Assembly: GCF_003850565.1 (NCBI RefSeq)
Contig: NZ_CP027706.1
Coordinates: 3,100,001 to 3,164,000 of the forward strand
Direction of reading: 5' to 3'
DNA: 64,000 nt
From: Pseudomonas sessilinigenes
GTDB taxonomy: Bacteria > Pseudomonadota > Gammaproteobacteria > Pseudomonadales > Pseudomonadaceae
A program made the position numbers and the translations under genes. Below are positions 17,120 through 28,090 of the stretch, piece after piece (positions within the stretch are counted from its first letter, which is position 1; every line of letters begins with the position of its first letter). The notes beneath the pieces were generated by a model. It ran no database searches and had not been told where the DNA came from. It saw only the letters and a list, made by a program, of their open reading frames with translations.

Positions 17120-18142
17120 ATGTCCCGCGCGATTCGTTTTCACAAGTTTGGACCGGCCGAGGTGCTCAAGTGCGAAGAGCATGCGGCCTCGTTGCCTGCG
17201 CCAGGCGAAGTGCAGGTACGAGTCGAAGCCATCGGTATCAGCTGGTATGACGTGCTCTGGCGGCAGAACCTGGCTTCCTCCCATGCCCGGTTGCCTTCTG
17301 GCCTGGGCCATGAGATGGCCGGTGTGGTCACCGCCGTGGGCGAGGGCGTCGAGGACCTGGCAGTGGGCGACAAGGTCGCCAGCTTTCCTGCCGAAAGTCC
17401 CAATGACTACCCGGTGTATGGCGAGCAGATCGTCCTGCCACGCTCGGCCCTGACTCGTTATCCGGAGGTCCTGAGCCCGATCGAGGCGGCCGTGCACTAC
17501 ACGCCGCTGCTGATCGCCTACTTTGCCTATGCCGACCTGGCGCGGGTCAAGCCTGGGCAGTTCGCCCTGGTTACCGATGCCAGCCATTGCGCCGGCCCGT
17601 CCTTCGTCCAACTGGGCAAGGCCCTGGGCGTGCGGGTGATTGCCGTCACCAAGACCGCCGAGGAGCGCGAGTACCTGCTGTCCCTCGGTGCGGAGAAGGT
17701 GATCGTCACCGAAGAACAGGACTTGCTGATGCAGGTCAACAAGCTCACGGACAGTCGTGGCGTCGATGTGGTGTTCGATGGCCTCGGCGGGCCGCAGATG
17801 TCCATGCTCGGCGATGTCCTGGCGCCTCGCGGCAGCCTGGTGCTGTACGGCCTGCAAGGCGGCAACCAGACACCGTTCCCGGCTTGCGCGGCGTTCCAGA
17901 AGAACATTCAGTTCTTCGTGCACTGCATCGGCAACTTCACCGGTAAACCCGAACTGGGGATCACCCAGGACCAGGCGGCCTTGCAACGGGCGCTGCGTGA
18001 TATCAACCAGTTGACTACCGACCGGGTGCTGGTGCCATTGAAGACCCGGGTCTTCCCGTTCAGCGAGTTTGTCCAGGCGCACCGCTATATGGACGAATGT
18101 CCATGCCGCGAGCGGGTCGCACTGCAGGTCGAACCGGCCTGA
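17120..18142 (+). CDS. Zinc-type alcohol dehydrogenase / NADPH:quinone reductase-like oxidoreductase (MDR family)
   Basis: The start is ATG 17120 with GAGG upstream. The 340-aa MDR protein has an N-terminal GroES-like domain (LPSGLGHEMAGVVTAVGEGV) and a C-terminal Rossmann domain; the nucleotide-binding segment is VTDASHCAGPSFVQLGKA, with a diverged glycine motif. The catalytic zinc Cys at the start of the family motif is not obvious (SWYDVLWRQ), so it resembles the zinc-independent quinone-reductase branch. It probably reduces a quinone or an enone with NADPH. The divergent LysR regulator is the likely controller, and a strong hairpin follows at 18150. Confidence 0.88.
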   Translation: MSRAIRFHKFGPAEVLKCEEHAASLPAPGEVQVRVEAIGISWYDVLWRQNLASSHARLPSGLGHEMAGVVTAVGEGVEDLAVGDKVASFPAESPNDYPVYGEQIVLPRSALTRYPEVLSPIEAAVHYTPLLIAYFAYADLARVKPGQFALVTDASHCAGPSFVQLGKALGVRVIAVTKTAEEREYLLSLGAEKVIVTEEQDLLMQVNKLTDSRGVDVVFDGLGGPQMSMLGDVLAPRGSLVLYGLQGGNQTPFPACAAFQKNIQFFVHCIGNFTGKPELGITQDQAALQRALRDINQLTTDRVLVPLKTRVFPFSEFVQAHRYMDECPCRERVALQVEPA

Positions 18143-18149
18143 TTCCCCG

Positions 18150-18179
18150 ACGCCAGGCTTCGCTTTCGAAGCCTGGCGT
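18150..18179 (+). terminator. Intrinsic terminator after the dehydrogenase gene
   Basis: A perfect 13-bp stem (ACGCCAGGCTTCG with its complement) and a CTTT loop start 8 nt after the stop codon and are followed by a T-rich TCTTGTT run. Confidence 0.8.
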
Positions 18180-18364
18180 TCTTGTTCCTGCCTTCCTGGC
18201 AAATGCTTGCCTGTTGCTCTTGCCCATACATTTTCCTGGCGTTGCGCACCCCCTGGGTTCGTGGCAAATGTTGCCGTGGCCGACGGATAGATTCCATCGC
18301 GCTGCGGTCAAACTGCCAGTAAACTGCGCGGCATTCTCGAACCACCCATCTTTTGAGGTTTTGC

Positions 18365-20011
18365 ATGACTCTCAGTCCTTTTGCGGGCAAACCGGCACCA
18401 ACCCAGTTGTTGGTGGATATCCCGCGACTGGTTACGGCTTACTACACCGGTCAGCCTGATGCATCGGTCCCTACCCAGCGCGTGGCGTTCGGCACCTCCG
18501 GGCATCGTGGCAGCTCGTTCGACCTGAGTTTCAACGAGTGGCATGTCCTGGCCATCAGCCAGGCCATCTGCCTGTACCGCGAAGCCCAGGGTATCGATGG
18601 TCCGCTGTTCCTGGGGATCGATACCCATGCTCTCTCGACCCCGGCCGGTGCCAGCGCCCTGGAGGTCCTGGCTGCCAATGGCGTGACCGTGATGATCGCC
18701 GAAGGCGACGAATACACCCCGACGCCCGCCGTCTCCCATGCCATCCTCTGCTACAACCGCGGCCGCACTTCGGGCCTGGCGGACGGTATCGTCATCACAC
18801 CGTCGCACAATCCGCCGCAAAGCGGCGGCTTCAAGTACAACCCCACCAACGGCGGCCCGGCCGATACCCACATCACCAAGTGGATCGAGGCCAAGGCCAA
18901 CGAACTGCTGGCGGCCCGGCTGGCCGGGGTCAAGCGCATCAGCTTTGAGCAGGCGCTGAAGGCCGACACCACTCATCGCCATGACTACGTCAATACCTAT
19001 GTCGCCGACCTGATCAACGTCATCGACCTGGATGCCATCCGCAATGCCAAGCTGCGCCTGGGCGTGGACCCGCTGGGTGGAGCAGGGGTGCGCTACTGGT
19101 CGGCGATCGCCGAGCACTACAAGCTGGACCTGGATGTGGTGAACCGCGAGGTGGACGCGACGTTCCGCTTCATGTCGGTGGACTGGGACGGGCAGATCCG
19201 CATGGACCCATCCTCCAGCCACGCCATGCAGGGCCTGATCGGCTTGAAGGAGCGCTTCGACGTGGCCTTCGCCTGCGACCCGGACCATGACCGTCACGGC
19301 ATCGTCACTCCGAGCGGTGGCCTGCTGGCGCCGAACAACTACCTGGCGGTATCCATCGACTACCTGTTCCAGAATCGTCCGCAATGGCGCGCTGATGCCG
19401 CGGTAGGCAAGACCGTGGTCAGCAGCGGCTTGATCGACCGTGTGGCGGCCCGCCTGGGCCGGCGCTTGTATGAAGTGCCGGTGGGCTTCAAGTGGTTTGC
19501 CGACGGCTTGTTCGATGGCTCCCTGGGCTTTGGCGGCGAAGAAAGCGCTGGGGCTTCGTTCCTGCGCAGGGATGGCGGTGTGTGGTGCACCGACAAGGAC
19601 GGCCTGATCCCGGCATTGCTGGCGGCGGAAATGACCGCCCGTACGGGGCGCGATCCGAGCCAGGCCTATCGTGCATTGTGCGATGAGCTGGGCGAGCCGT
19701 TCTCGGTGCGGGTCGATGCCAAGGCCAACCCGCAGCAGAAGGCGTTGCTCAGCAAGCTGTCGCCACAGCAGGTGACCTCCACTGAGCTGGCGGGCGAGCC
19801 GATCCAGCAGATCCTCAGCCACGCTCCGGGCAACGACCAGGCCATTGGCGGCTTGAAGGTAATGACCGAGAACGGCTGGTTCGCCGCGCGGCCATCCGGT
19901 ACCGAGGACATCTACAAGATCTACGCCGAAAGCTTCATCGGCGATGATCACCTCAAGCAATTGGTGCAGCAAGCCCAGGCCCTGGTGGATGGCGCCATCA
20001 GTGGCAACTGA
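18365..20011 (+). CDS. pgm: Phosphoglucomutase (alpha-D-glucose phosphate-specific)
   Basis: From ATG 18365 (TGAGG upstream) the protein has 548 residues, the normal length of bacterial Pgm. It interconverts glucose-1-phosphate and glucose-6-phosphate, feeding glycogen, trehalose and surface-sugar synthesis. Visible family motifs are [10 protein letters not shown] near the N-terminus, the catalytic phosphoserine loop TPSHNPP, the metal-binding DPDHDRHG loop, the sugar-binding [10 protein letters not shown] loop and the C-terminal phosphate-binding [14 protein letters not shown]. It is a single-gene unit closed by a strong terminator at 20032. Confidence 0.97.
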   Translation: MTLSPFAGKPAPTQLLVDIPRLVTAYYTGQPDASVPTQRVAFGTSGHRGSSFDLSFNEWHVLAISQAICLYREAQGIDGPLFLGIDTHALSTPAGASALEVLAANGVTVMIAEGDEYTPTPAVSHAILCYNRGRTSGLADGIVITPSHNPPQSGGFKYNPTNGGPADTHITKWIEAKANELLAARLAGVKRISFEQALKADTTHRHDYVNTYVADLINVIDLDAIRNAKLRLGVDPLGGAGVRYWSAIAEHYKLDLDVVNREVDATFRFMSVDWDGQIRMDPSSSHAMQGLIGLKERFDVAFACDPDHDRHGIVTPSGGLLAPNNYLAVSIDYLFQNRPQWRADAAVGKTVVSSGLIDRVAARLGRRLYEVPVGFKWFADGLFDGSLGFGGEESAGASFLRRDGGVWCTDKDGLIPALLAAEMTARTGRDPSQAYRALCDELGEPFSVRVDAKANPQQKALLSKLSPQQVTSTELAGEPIQQILSHAPGNDQAIGGLKVMTENGWFAARPSGTEDIYKIYAESFIGDDHLKQLVQQAQALVDGAISGN

Positions 20012-20031
20012 TCAGGCGATTGCCGGCAAAT

Positions 20032-20065
20032 AAAAAGGGGCGACCATCTCGGTCGCCCCTTTTTT
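20032..20065. terminator. Bidirectional intrinsic terminator between pgm and the pirin gene
   Basis: GGGGCGACC and its complement (20037-20045/20051-20059) form a 9-bp stem with a 5-nt loop, flanked by A5 on the left and T6 on the right, so it can serve both convergent genes. Confidence 0.9.
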
Positions 20066-20090
20066 ATTTGCCGCTGTGTCGCGCCTAGTC

Positions 20091-20786
20091 TCAGGCCAGG
20101 TCCACCAGGACGATCTCGCTGTCCTGTACTGCGGTTACCCGTAGCACCTGTTCATCCTGCACGGCGACGCCGTCTCGAGCTTCGGCGCGCAAGCCATTGA
20201 TCTCGATGATCCCGGTGGCCGGCACCAGGTAGGCCCGGCGCCCGGCGTCCAGGCGATACTCGGCGCTTTCACCGGCCTTGAGGTTGGCTGCCACCAACCG
20301 CGCATCGGCACGGATACGCAGGCTCTCCACGTCGCCATCCTTGCCGCTGGCCAGGGTCACGAAGCCTTCACGTTGCCCCTTGGGAAACGGTTTGGCGCCC
20401 CAGGAAGGCGCAGAACCGGCCTGGTTGGGGATGATCCAGATCTGGAAGATCTTGGTTGGCGTGTCTTCCAGGTTGTACTCGCTGTGGGCGATGCCGGTGC
20501 CGGCACTCATCACCTGCACGTCGCCCGCCTCGGTACGCCCCTTGTTGCCCAGGTTGTCCTGATGGCTTATGGCGCCTTCGCGCACATAGGTGATGATCTC
20601 CATATCCCGGTGCGGATGCTGCGGGAAGCCGGTGCCGGGGGCGATCACATCGTCGTTCCAGACCCGCAGGTTGCCCCAGTGCATGCGTTCGGGATCGTAG
20701 TACTCGGCAAAGGAAAAGTGGTGATGGGCATCCAGCCAGCCGTGGTTGGCGCCGCCCAGGGAACTGAAGGGTCTGAGTTCAAGCAT
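20091..20786 (-). CDS. Pirin-family bicupin protein (YhhW/quercetinase-like)
   Basis: The start is ATG 20786 with the strong GAGGAGA ribosome-binding site; a frame extending to 20813 lacks one. The 231-aa protein is a two-cupin pirin. The N-terminal cupin keeps the metal ligands: HHHFSFAEYYDP, FPQHPHRDMEII with its two His, and the HSE triad in GTGIAHSEYN. The C-terminal cupin is more diverged. Bacterial pirins act as quercetin dioxygenases or redox-sensing regulators; which applies here cannot be decided. It is divergent from the UvrD-like helicase gene across an AT-rich 274-bp gap. Confidence 0.93.
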   Translation of the reverse strand: MLELRPFSSLGGANHGWLDAHHHFSFAEYYDPERMHWGNLRVWNDDVIAPGTGFPQHPHRDMEIITYVREGAISHQDNLGNKGRTEAGDVQVMSAGTGIAHSEYNLEDTPTKIFQIWIIPNQAGSAPSWGAKPFPKGQREGFVTLASGKDGDVESLRIRADARLVAANLKAGESAEYRLDAGRRAYLVPATGIIEINGLRAEARDGVAVQDEQVLRVTAVQDSEIVLVDLA

Positions 20787-21060
20787 GATCGTCTCCTCGT
20801 CAGGGTTCGTCATGGCACGTTGCGTCTGGCCAAAAACGATAACCGTTGGTTGATGGCGAGCATCATCTATCAGTCATTGATCGATAAAAAGCGCAAAAAA
20901 TACCGTAATCCAATCGATAAATTAGATATTTTTTAGACTGACAAAGAGGGTGCCGAATCTCCGGTTCATCGTTTAAGTTGATGACTTGCAAGCAATTGAC
21001 TGGATGCTGCGAGAAAATCCGGCGACCATAACCGCTCAAGCCTCACACCCTGGAGTCCGC
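20787..21060. promoter_or_regulatory. AT-rich divergent intergenic region
   Basis: These 274 bp lie between the divergent pirin and helicase genes. Bases 20870-20940 are strongly AT-rich (runs such as ATTAGATATTTTTTAG), so promoters for both genes are likely here. No other gene is supported. Confidence 0.45.
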
Positions 21061-23526
21061 GTGTCGCAACACACCCCCGATCTACCTCCCGAACTCATGC
21101 CACTGGCGCAGATGCCGTTGCTCAAGCGCCTGGCAGCGCGTTTCTTCGGTCATGGCCTGAGTCGCCTGCGGGCCCAGCATCGGGCGTCCTGGCTGCATGG
21201 CCAGGCGGATGGCTTTCGCAGTGGCCATACGGCAGGGGTGGAGTACGGTTACCGGGAAGGACGCTTGGAGGGCTTGGAGGAAGGCCGGCAGGTCTTGCTG
21301 ATTCGCGACAGTCGCAATACCGAGCACAGGCCCCCGGGCGTGGACGACCGCCTGTTCGACGATTGGCGCCTGCCCCTGGGGGCCGAGCTGAAGAAGCGCT
21401 TCAAGGCCGATGTCGCGCGCTTGCTGGCGCCCGAGGCCCAGCCCAGCGCCGCGCAATGGAAAATGATCTTCAGCGATACTCCAGCCACCGCGGTGATCGC
21501 CGGGGCCGGGGCCGGCAAGTCGACCTCGCTGGTGCTGCGCCTGCTGTTGCTCCATCACTACCTGGGGTTCGAGCTGGACTCCATGACCGTGGTGACCTTC
21601 ACCCGGGAGTCGCGCAAGGATTTCATCGCCAAGCTGATACAGGTGTTCGCCCTGTGGGGCCGGCAACTGGATGCCCGGCAGGCCCGGGACCTGGTGCGCA
21701 CCTTCCATTCACGGATCCTGCCCATGGTCCGCAGCCTGCCGGGGTTCGAACGGCTGCAGGCCTTCGAGAACCTCAACGAGCGGCAGCCGGGCCTCGACGC
21801 CGAGGTGGACAGCAACCCCTTCGACCTGCGTATCAACGATGCCCAGCGCAAGCACCTCAACGCCTGCTATCAGGGGCTGTATAACAGCGACGAGCGCTTT
21901 CGCCTGGCCTTGAAACCGCTGTTGCGCCATGCCCTGCAGCTCAAGGAGCTGGAGCGTGATCACCCGGATGTGCAAAAGCGCATGGCCGTCACCGAGCTGG
22001 CGGCCAAGCGCGACGAGGAACTGTGCGACGCAGTGGAGGACTTGTGGTTCAGGGCCGGGGCCTGGCCGATCAAGGGCATCGAACCCAAGCGTCAACGCTT
22101 CGAGATCAACGGCGCATCGTTCCACTGCCATGGTTACTGCGCCGAACTCGATGCCTGGGTGGTGCTGGGCTTCGACCCGCGGGAAAACCCGCAGATCACC
22201 CGGCCCGGGGCCAAGCTGAGTGTCCGTGCGGAGTGGGCGGTAAAGCGCACCCTGTTTCAAGCTTTCTGTCGTAAGTCATTGATTTGGCTTGATAGTTATG
22301 AAGACTCAAAACGCGCCCTCGGCGCTTTTTCGGCCCAGGCCAGTGCCGGCCCTGGCTTCGATTACCGGGTCAAGGGCGAGCTGGCTTCGGCACCGCTGCT
22401 GGATTGTTTCGTCGCCGCTGCCGGGTTCATCGAGAACCTGGGGCTGGATGTGGGCGACGCCGTGGGCCGCATGAGTTTTGCCCAGGATGACCCGGACCGG
22501 TACTTCTTCGAGGCCCTGAGCCTGTTCTGGCGCGCCCTGGAAGACCATCTGCTGGACCAGTCGCCACCGATCATGACCTACAACCGCATGTTCGCCCTGT
22601 TCAGCGAGCGTTCGCCGGAGAACTTCAAACTGCTGGCCGACGCCTGCCTGAGGCCGATGTCGCACCTGATGATCGACGAGTTCCAGGATGTCTCACCGCA
22701 GATCGTCTCCTGGATCAAGGCCAGCCTCGGCGAGATCCGCCGTCGTGGCGCGACGCTGCATGTCGGGCGTGGTGCGCAGCATTCCTCGTTGTTGTGCGTG
22801 GGGGACGACTGGCAGTCGATCTATGGCTGGCGGGGTAGCTCGCCGCGCTACTTCATCGAGTTCAACAAGGAGTTTCCATCCCCGGGCGTCACCCGGGTGA
22901 TGCTCAGCGAGAACTACCGCAGCCACCAGTACGTCATTGATGCGGCGGAGCACATCGTCCGCTCGGCCCCGACGATTGCCGGTAAGAAAGCCAAGGCCAG
23001 CGGCGAGGCCCGCGAGCCATGGCCGGTGCAAGTGCTGGATCGGGACGACGAGGGCTTGGCCCAGCGTTTGACGGAGCACTATCGACAGGGTGATTCAATC
23101 TTGATGTTGTTTCGAAAAACAAGTGATAAGTTGTTGATTGAAAACGAAATTTCACAAATAGTTAATGTTGACTCTAGCTTGCCACCAACGGCCAGGCGGC
23201 TCAAGCAGTTGACCTTTCACAGCGCCAAGGGCTTGCAGGCCGACGTGGTATTCCTGCTGGGCGATTGCCAGCACCTGAGTAGCTCCCCTTACAAGAACCA
23301 GGTGTATCGCATGGCCGGGCTGGGCAAGGACGGCGATGCCACGCCCTACGACAGCGCCCAGAAAGACGAGATCCTGCGCCTGGCCTATGTGGGCATCACT
23401 CGGGCGGTCAAGCACTGCTACTGGTATGTCGAGCGCCAGGACTCCAGTGCGGGCAATGCTCCGAGGGCGTCGGACCGGGTGCCGAAGGACAAGCCGTATT
23501 TCCAGGACCTGCGGCAACGGCCATGA
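21061..23526 (+). CDS. UvrD/Rep-like SF1 DNA helicase with N-terminal and internal insertions
   Basis: The start is taken as GTG 21061, with GGAG 7 nt upstream; the frame is open to 20986. The protein has 821 residues. SF1A motifs are in order: Walker A AGAGAGKSTS at about 146-155, TFTRESRKD (Ia), DEFQDVSP (II), VGDDWQSIYGWRGS (III), LSENYRSH (IV), TFHSAKGLQADVVF (V) and LAYVGITRAVKH (VI). The N-terminal 130 residues are not part of the core, and the 1A-1B region is unusually long (about 200-520). No nuclease motif is seen. It may act in repair or fork processing, but it is not UvrD itself, which is shorter in this region. Two short AT-rich patches interrupt otherwise GC-rich codon use. Confidence 0.9.
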   Translation: MSQHTPDLPPELMPLAQMPLLKRLAARFFGHGLSRLRAQHRASWLHGQADGFRSGHTAGVEYGYREGRLEGLEEGRQVLLIRDSRNTEHRPPGVDDRLFDDWRLPLGAELKKRFKADVARLLAPEAQPSAAQWKMIFSDTPATAVIAGAGAGKSTSLVLRLLLLHHYLGFELDSMTVVTFTRESRKDFIAKLIQVFALWGRQLDARQARDLVRTFHSRILPMVRSLPGFERLQAFENLNERQPGLDAEVDSNPFDLRINDAQRKHLNACYQGLYNSDERFRLALKPLLRHALQLKELERDHPDVQKRMAVTELAAKRDEELCDAVEDLWFRAGAWPIKGIEPKRQRFEINGASFHCHGYCAELDAWVVLGFDPRENPQITRPGAKLSVRAEWAVKRTLFQAFCRKSLIWLDSYEDSKRALGAFSAQASAGPGFDYRVKGELASAPLLDCFVAAAGFIENLGLDVGDAVGRMSFAQDDPDRYFFEALSLFWRALEDHLLDQSPPIMTYNRMFALFSERSPENFKLLADACLRPMSHLMIDEFQDVSPQIVSWIKASLGEIRRRGATLHVGRGAQHSSLLCVGDDWQSIYGWRGSSPRYFIEFNKEFPSPGVTRVMLSENYRSHQYVIDAAEHIVRSAPTIAGKKAKASGEAREPWPVQVLDRDDEGLAQRLTEHYRQGDSILMLFRKTSDKLLIENEISQIVNVDSSLPPTARRLKQLTFHSAKGLQADVVFLLGDCQHLSSSPYKNQVYRMAGLGKDGDATPYDSAQKDEILRLAYVGITRAVKHCYWYVERQDSSAGNAPRASDRVPKDKPYFQDLRQRP

Positions 23527-23549
23527 AAAAGCCCGCCGGTTGGGCGGGC
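23526..23549 (-). terminator. Intrinsic terminator for the DUF1652 gene
   Basis: Read on the minus strand, the 7-bp GCCCGCC stem with a short loop is followed directly by TTTTT (complement of 23526-23530). It begins at the helicase stop codon on the other strand. Confidence 0.85.
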
Positions 23550-23562
23550 CTGGGTGAAGGGG

Positions 23563-23832
23563 TCAGGCCTTGAGGACCAGGGAGGGCGAGAAGGCCTCCA
23601 GCTCATCCTCCACCGCCTCGATTATTCGTTCGACATCCGCGGCGCTCATTACCGTTGCGCAGGGAATGCCGGCGATGGCGATCATGGTTTCGCCGCTGGC
23701 GCGGTCGAAGAGCCGGGCGATCATGCTGCCAGGCGCATCCATGCTGGCTTCGAAACCCATGGGATGAAAATGCCAGCGCATCAGCTGGCAGGCGTTGGGG
23801 AAGGTGACTTTGCTGGCCCAGGCTGTGTTCAT
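23563..23832 (-). CDS. DUF1652 family protein
   Basis: This small protein is 89 aa from ATG 23832 (AAGGTGG upstream; ATG 23853 is also in frame). It matches the DUF1652 pattern common in Pseudomonas: FPNACQLMRWHFHPMGF near the N-terminus, then AGIPCATVMSAADVERIIEAVEDEL. There is no signal peptide or membrane segment. Its function is unknown. It is monocistronic, converges on the helicase gene and has its own terminator. Confidence 0.85.
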   Translation of the reverse strand: MNTAWASKVTFPNACQLMRWHFHPMGFEASMDAPGSMIARLFDRASGETMIAIAGIPCATVMSAADVERIIEAVEDELEAFSPSLVLKA

Positions 23833-24106
23833 CGATGGCCCACCTTGATTCATTGAGCGCTTCCTTGTGCTCGCGGTAGGAACGAGGGCTCGTCGCTGAG
23901 CCGCTCGGTTGAGGTTCTAAAAATAGCACCGGGTCATGGCCGCTTGCAGTTTTTTTGGCCACCGTCCGGCGGTTCGTTCATGAAAGTTTGATGCCAGCCC
24001 TGCAGGCATTGGATGACCGAGCGCGCGGCTTGTCCCGGTTATCAGGGTGGTGATTGCCGCCTGTCGGCAAGTTCGGCAAGCTGCACTTTTTCTTTTCGGG
24101 AAATCT

Positions 24107-24922
24107 ATGGCTGGCGCTGACGACGGGCCCCTGCAAACCGAAATCACCGGCGACACGGTGATGCGCTACCACCTGTGCTGGAAGCTGCGCGATCTGGAAG
24201 GGGTGATGGCGCTGTATCACCCGCAGATCCAATACAACGATTTCTTCCAGAATCGCACGCTGGCCCTGGCTGACCTGCGCGAATACGTGCAGGCCAGCAT
24301 GCCGCGGGCCCCGGATGAGACCCTGGAGCATTGCGATCGCATCCGCCTGGATGGCGACACGGCCTTCATCCAGTACCAGGTGACCCTGAGGGGTAGCCGG
24401 GGGCTGGTGTCGTTCCGGGCCAGCGAAGCGATCACCGTGCGTGACGGCCTGATCTGGCGGGTCAACGAATATGCGGCCCTGGTGCGCGAAGGGGCTTCGG
24501 CCCAGGCTACCGGCGGCCCGCGTCCGGCAACCAGCCGCCTGGGGTTGTCGCCGCGCCAGCTGGGGCGCATGGCCGACGACCTGGAGCAGTATTTCCAGCA
24601 CCAGCAACCCTATCTGGACCCGGAGCTGGACCTGCAACGGGTGGCCGGCGAATCCGGCTACAGCCGCAACCAGATTTCCTACCTGCTCAACCAGGTGCTG
24701 GGCCAAAGCTTCTACCGCTATGTGAACCAGGCGCGCCTGCAACATGTGCTGGCGGCCCTGGAACAGGCCGTGCCGCCGGTGCGGGTCGATGAGCTGGCCT
24801 TCGCCGCGGGCTTCAATTCACTGTCGGCGTTCTACAACTGTTTTCGCCAGCACACCGGCCAGACCCCCAAGGCCTATGCCCGGAAAATTTCCTTGCGTGC
24901 ACGGGCACAAGACAGCGCCTGA
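24107..24922 (+). CDS. AraC-family regulator with an N-terminal SnoaL/NTF2-like domain
   Basis: From ATG 24107 (CGGGAA upstream) the protein has 271 residues. Residues 10-125 resemble a nuclear-transport-factor-2/SnoaL fold (VMRYHLCWKLRDLEGVMALYHPQIQYNDFF, then LVSFRASEAITVRDGLIWRVNEY). Residues about 165-265 form the two AraC helix-turn-helix motifs (DLQRVAGESGYSRNQISYLLNQ, VDELAFAAGFNSLSAFYNCFRQHTGQTPKAY). Such regulators probably bind a small ligand in the NTF2 pocket. The FAD-oxidoreductase gene starts 50 nt downstream on the same strand, so it may control that gene and the polyamine-binding protein further on. Confidence 0.88.
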   Translation: MAGADDGPLQTEITGDTVMRYHLCWKLRDLEGVMALYHPQIQYNDFFQNRTLALADLREYVQASMPRAPDETLEHCDRIRLDGDTAFIQYQVTLRGSRGLVSFRASEAITVRDGLIWRVNEYAALVREGASAQATGGPRPATSRLGLSPRQLGRMADDLEQYFQHQQPYLDPELDLQRVAGESGYSRNQISYLLNQVLGQSFYRYVNQARLQHVLAALEQAVPPVRVDELAFAAGFNSLSAFYNCFRQHTGQTPKAYARKISLRARAQDSA

Positions 24923-24972
24923 GGCCGGGCAATAGGATCGGCCATCGAAAGTTCGGTTGGCGGAGTGTTGGT

Positions 24973-26379
24973 ATGCCTGCGTGGCGCAATATCAGTTTGT
25001 GGATGGACCAGCTCGACGAGCCGCTAACCCCCCGGCCAGCCCTGGAACGGGACCTGGACCTGGACGTGGCGATCATCGGCGCCGGCTACACCGGCCTGTG
25101 GACCGCCTATTACCTCAAGCGCCTGGATCCTGGGTTGAAGATCGCCGTGTTCGAGGCACAGATCGCCGGTTTCGGTGCCTCCGGGCGCAATGGCGGCTGG
25201 CTGATGGGCAACTTGCTGGGCGAGGACCGCCTGCTGGCGCCGCTGCCGCCCGAACAGCGCCGGGCCTCCTATGAACTGCTGCATGGCATACCCGATGAGG
25301 TGGCCAACGTCATCGAACGTGAAGGCATCGACTGCGACTACCGCAAGGGCGGCGTGTTGTATTGCGCGGCCCGTTATCCGGAGCAGCACGCCAGCCTGCG
25401 CCAGTACCTGGCGCATCTGCATGACCAGGGCCTTGGCGAGGCCGACTACCGTTGGCTGACCCCCGAGCAACTGGCTGGGCAACTGCGCGTGGCCAATGCC
25501 TATGGGGCGATCCAGGCTGCCCATTGCGCCACCATCCAGCCGGCCAAGCTGGTGCGCGGCCTGGCCCGGGCGGTGGAGCGCCTGGGGGTGGCGCTCTACG
25601 AGAACAGCCCGGTGACCCATTGGCAGTCCGGCAGCCTGCAGACTCCACGGGCGGCGGTGCGCAGCCGCTGGATAGTGCCGGCGGTGGAGGGCTATTCGGT
25701 GACCCTGGCCCCCCTGGGGCGCTACCAACTGCCGGTGCAGAGCCTGCTGGTGGCCACCGAGCCGCTGCCCCAGTCCACCTGGGACGAGATCGGCCTGAGC
25801 CAGGGCCAGGCCTTCAGCGAGGGCAGTCGCCAGGTCACCTACGGCCAGCGCACCCTGGACGACCGCCTGGTGTTCGGCGCCCGGGGTGGCTATCAGTTCG
25901 CTGGCAAGCTGCGCCACGACTTCAACCTGAGCCAGGACGAAGTGCAACTGCGCCGCTACCTGTTCGGCGAGCTGTTTCCACAACTCAAGAACGTGCGCAT
26001 CACCCATGCCTGGGGCGGCAACCTGGGCATGTCGCGCCAGTTCCATCCGCACATGCTCTGCGACCGCCGCAAGGGCATCGCCCTGGCTGGCGGCTACGGT
26101 GGCGAGGGCGTAGGGGCCAGCAACCTGGGCGGCCGGACCCTGGCCGAGCTGATTCTGCAGCGCGACAGCCCGTTGGTACGCCAGCCCTGGGTCCTGCCCG
26201 AAGGCGGCCTGGACCGACTGCGGGCCTGGGAGCCCGAGCCCTGCCGCTGGCTGGGCTACAACGCGATCATTCAAAGCTTCGTTCACGAAGACCAGACCCT
26301 GGCCAATCCGGCCACGGCTCCCTGGCGGCGCAGGATGGCCAGCCGGATCGCCGGGTTCATGGAAGGCTTCATGCACTGA
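24973..26379 (+). CDS. FAD-dependent amine oxidoreductase (PuuB/DAO family)
   Basis: This 468-aa protein has GGAG 8 nt before the ATG. An N-terminal Rossmann FAD motif (VAIIGAGYTGLWTAYYL) and the ASGRNGGW segment place it in the DAO/glycine-oxidase family, closest in style to gamma-glutamylputrescine oxidase. The C-terminal GGYGGEGVGASNLGGRTLAELIL returns to the FAD. Substrates of the family are secondary amines or N-substituted polyamines and amino acids. Neighbours (cupin, polyamine-binding protein) support a role in polyamine or amine use. The amine oxidised is not determined by the sequence. Confidence 0.9.
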   Translation: MPAWRNISLWMDQLDEPLTPRPALERDLDLDVAIIGAGYTGLWTAYYLKRLDPGLKIAVFEAQIAGFGASGRNGGWLMGNLLGEDRLLAPLPPEQRRASYELLHGIPDEVANVIEREGIDCDYRKGGVLYCAARYPEQHASLRQYLAHLHDQGLGEADYRWLTPEQLAGQLRVANAYGAIQAAHCATIQPAKLVRGLARAVERLGVALYENSPVTHWQSGSLQTPRAAVRSRWIVPAVEGYSVTLAPLGRYQLPVQSLLVATEPLPQSTWDEIGLSQGQAFSEGSRQVTYGQRTLDDRLVFGARGGYQFAGKLRHDFNLSQDEVQLRRYLFGELFPQLKNVRITHAWGGNLGMSRQFHPHMLCDRRKGIALAGGYGGEGVGASNLGGRTLAELILQRDSPLVRQPWVLPEGGLDRLRAWEPEPCRWLGYNAIIQSFVHEDQTLANPATAPWRRRMASRIAGFMEGFMH

Positions 26380-26434
26380 CCCGGCTTCACCTGCCGGGCG
26401 CTGTGCGCTCGGCGCTTCCGCCTGAGGTAGCACC

Positions 26435-27914
<1,480 letters not shown>

Positions 27915-27926
27915 CAACCCAAGCCG

Positions 27927-28090
27927 CTAACAGGCCTTTGAAAAAACCTAGGCGAGGCAGCCAGCGCAAGGCAAAAACAGGCGAAAAAGCGCAGTTTACG
28001 CGTGCTAAATGAGCATTTGACCGGGCTGGCGCACCCGCTTGTTTTTAATACCGCGATGGCACCGCAGGTGGTTTTTCAACGTCCTGCTAG
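27927..28090. repeat. 164-bp intergenic element with near-identical terminal inverted repeats
   Basis: The left end (27927-27948) and the reverse complement of the right end (28070-28090) agree at nearly every position over about 21 bp (CTAACAGGCCTTTGAAAAA against CTAGCAGGACGTTGAAAAA). The interior is more AT-rich (AAAAACAGGCGAAAAAGCGC, GTTTACGCGTGCTAAATGAG) and resembles a repeat I recall as recurrent in fluorescent pseudomonads. It has no coding capacity, which fits a MITE-like non-autonomous element. It sits tail to tail between convergent genes and may also act as a terminator. Confidence 0.7.

Noticed and set aside
27927..28090. Insertion sequence remnant
   Set aside because: There is no transposase trace; the short length and inverted ends fit a MITE-like repeat better.
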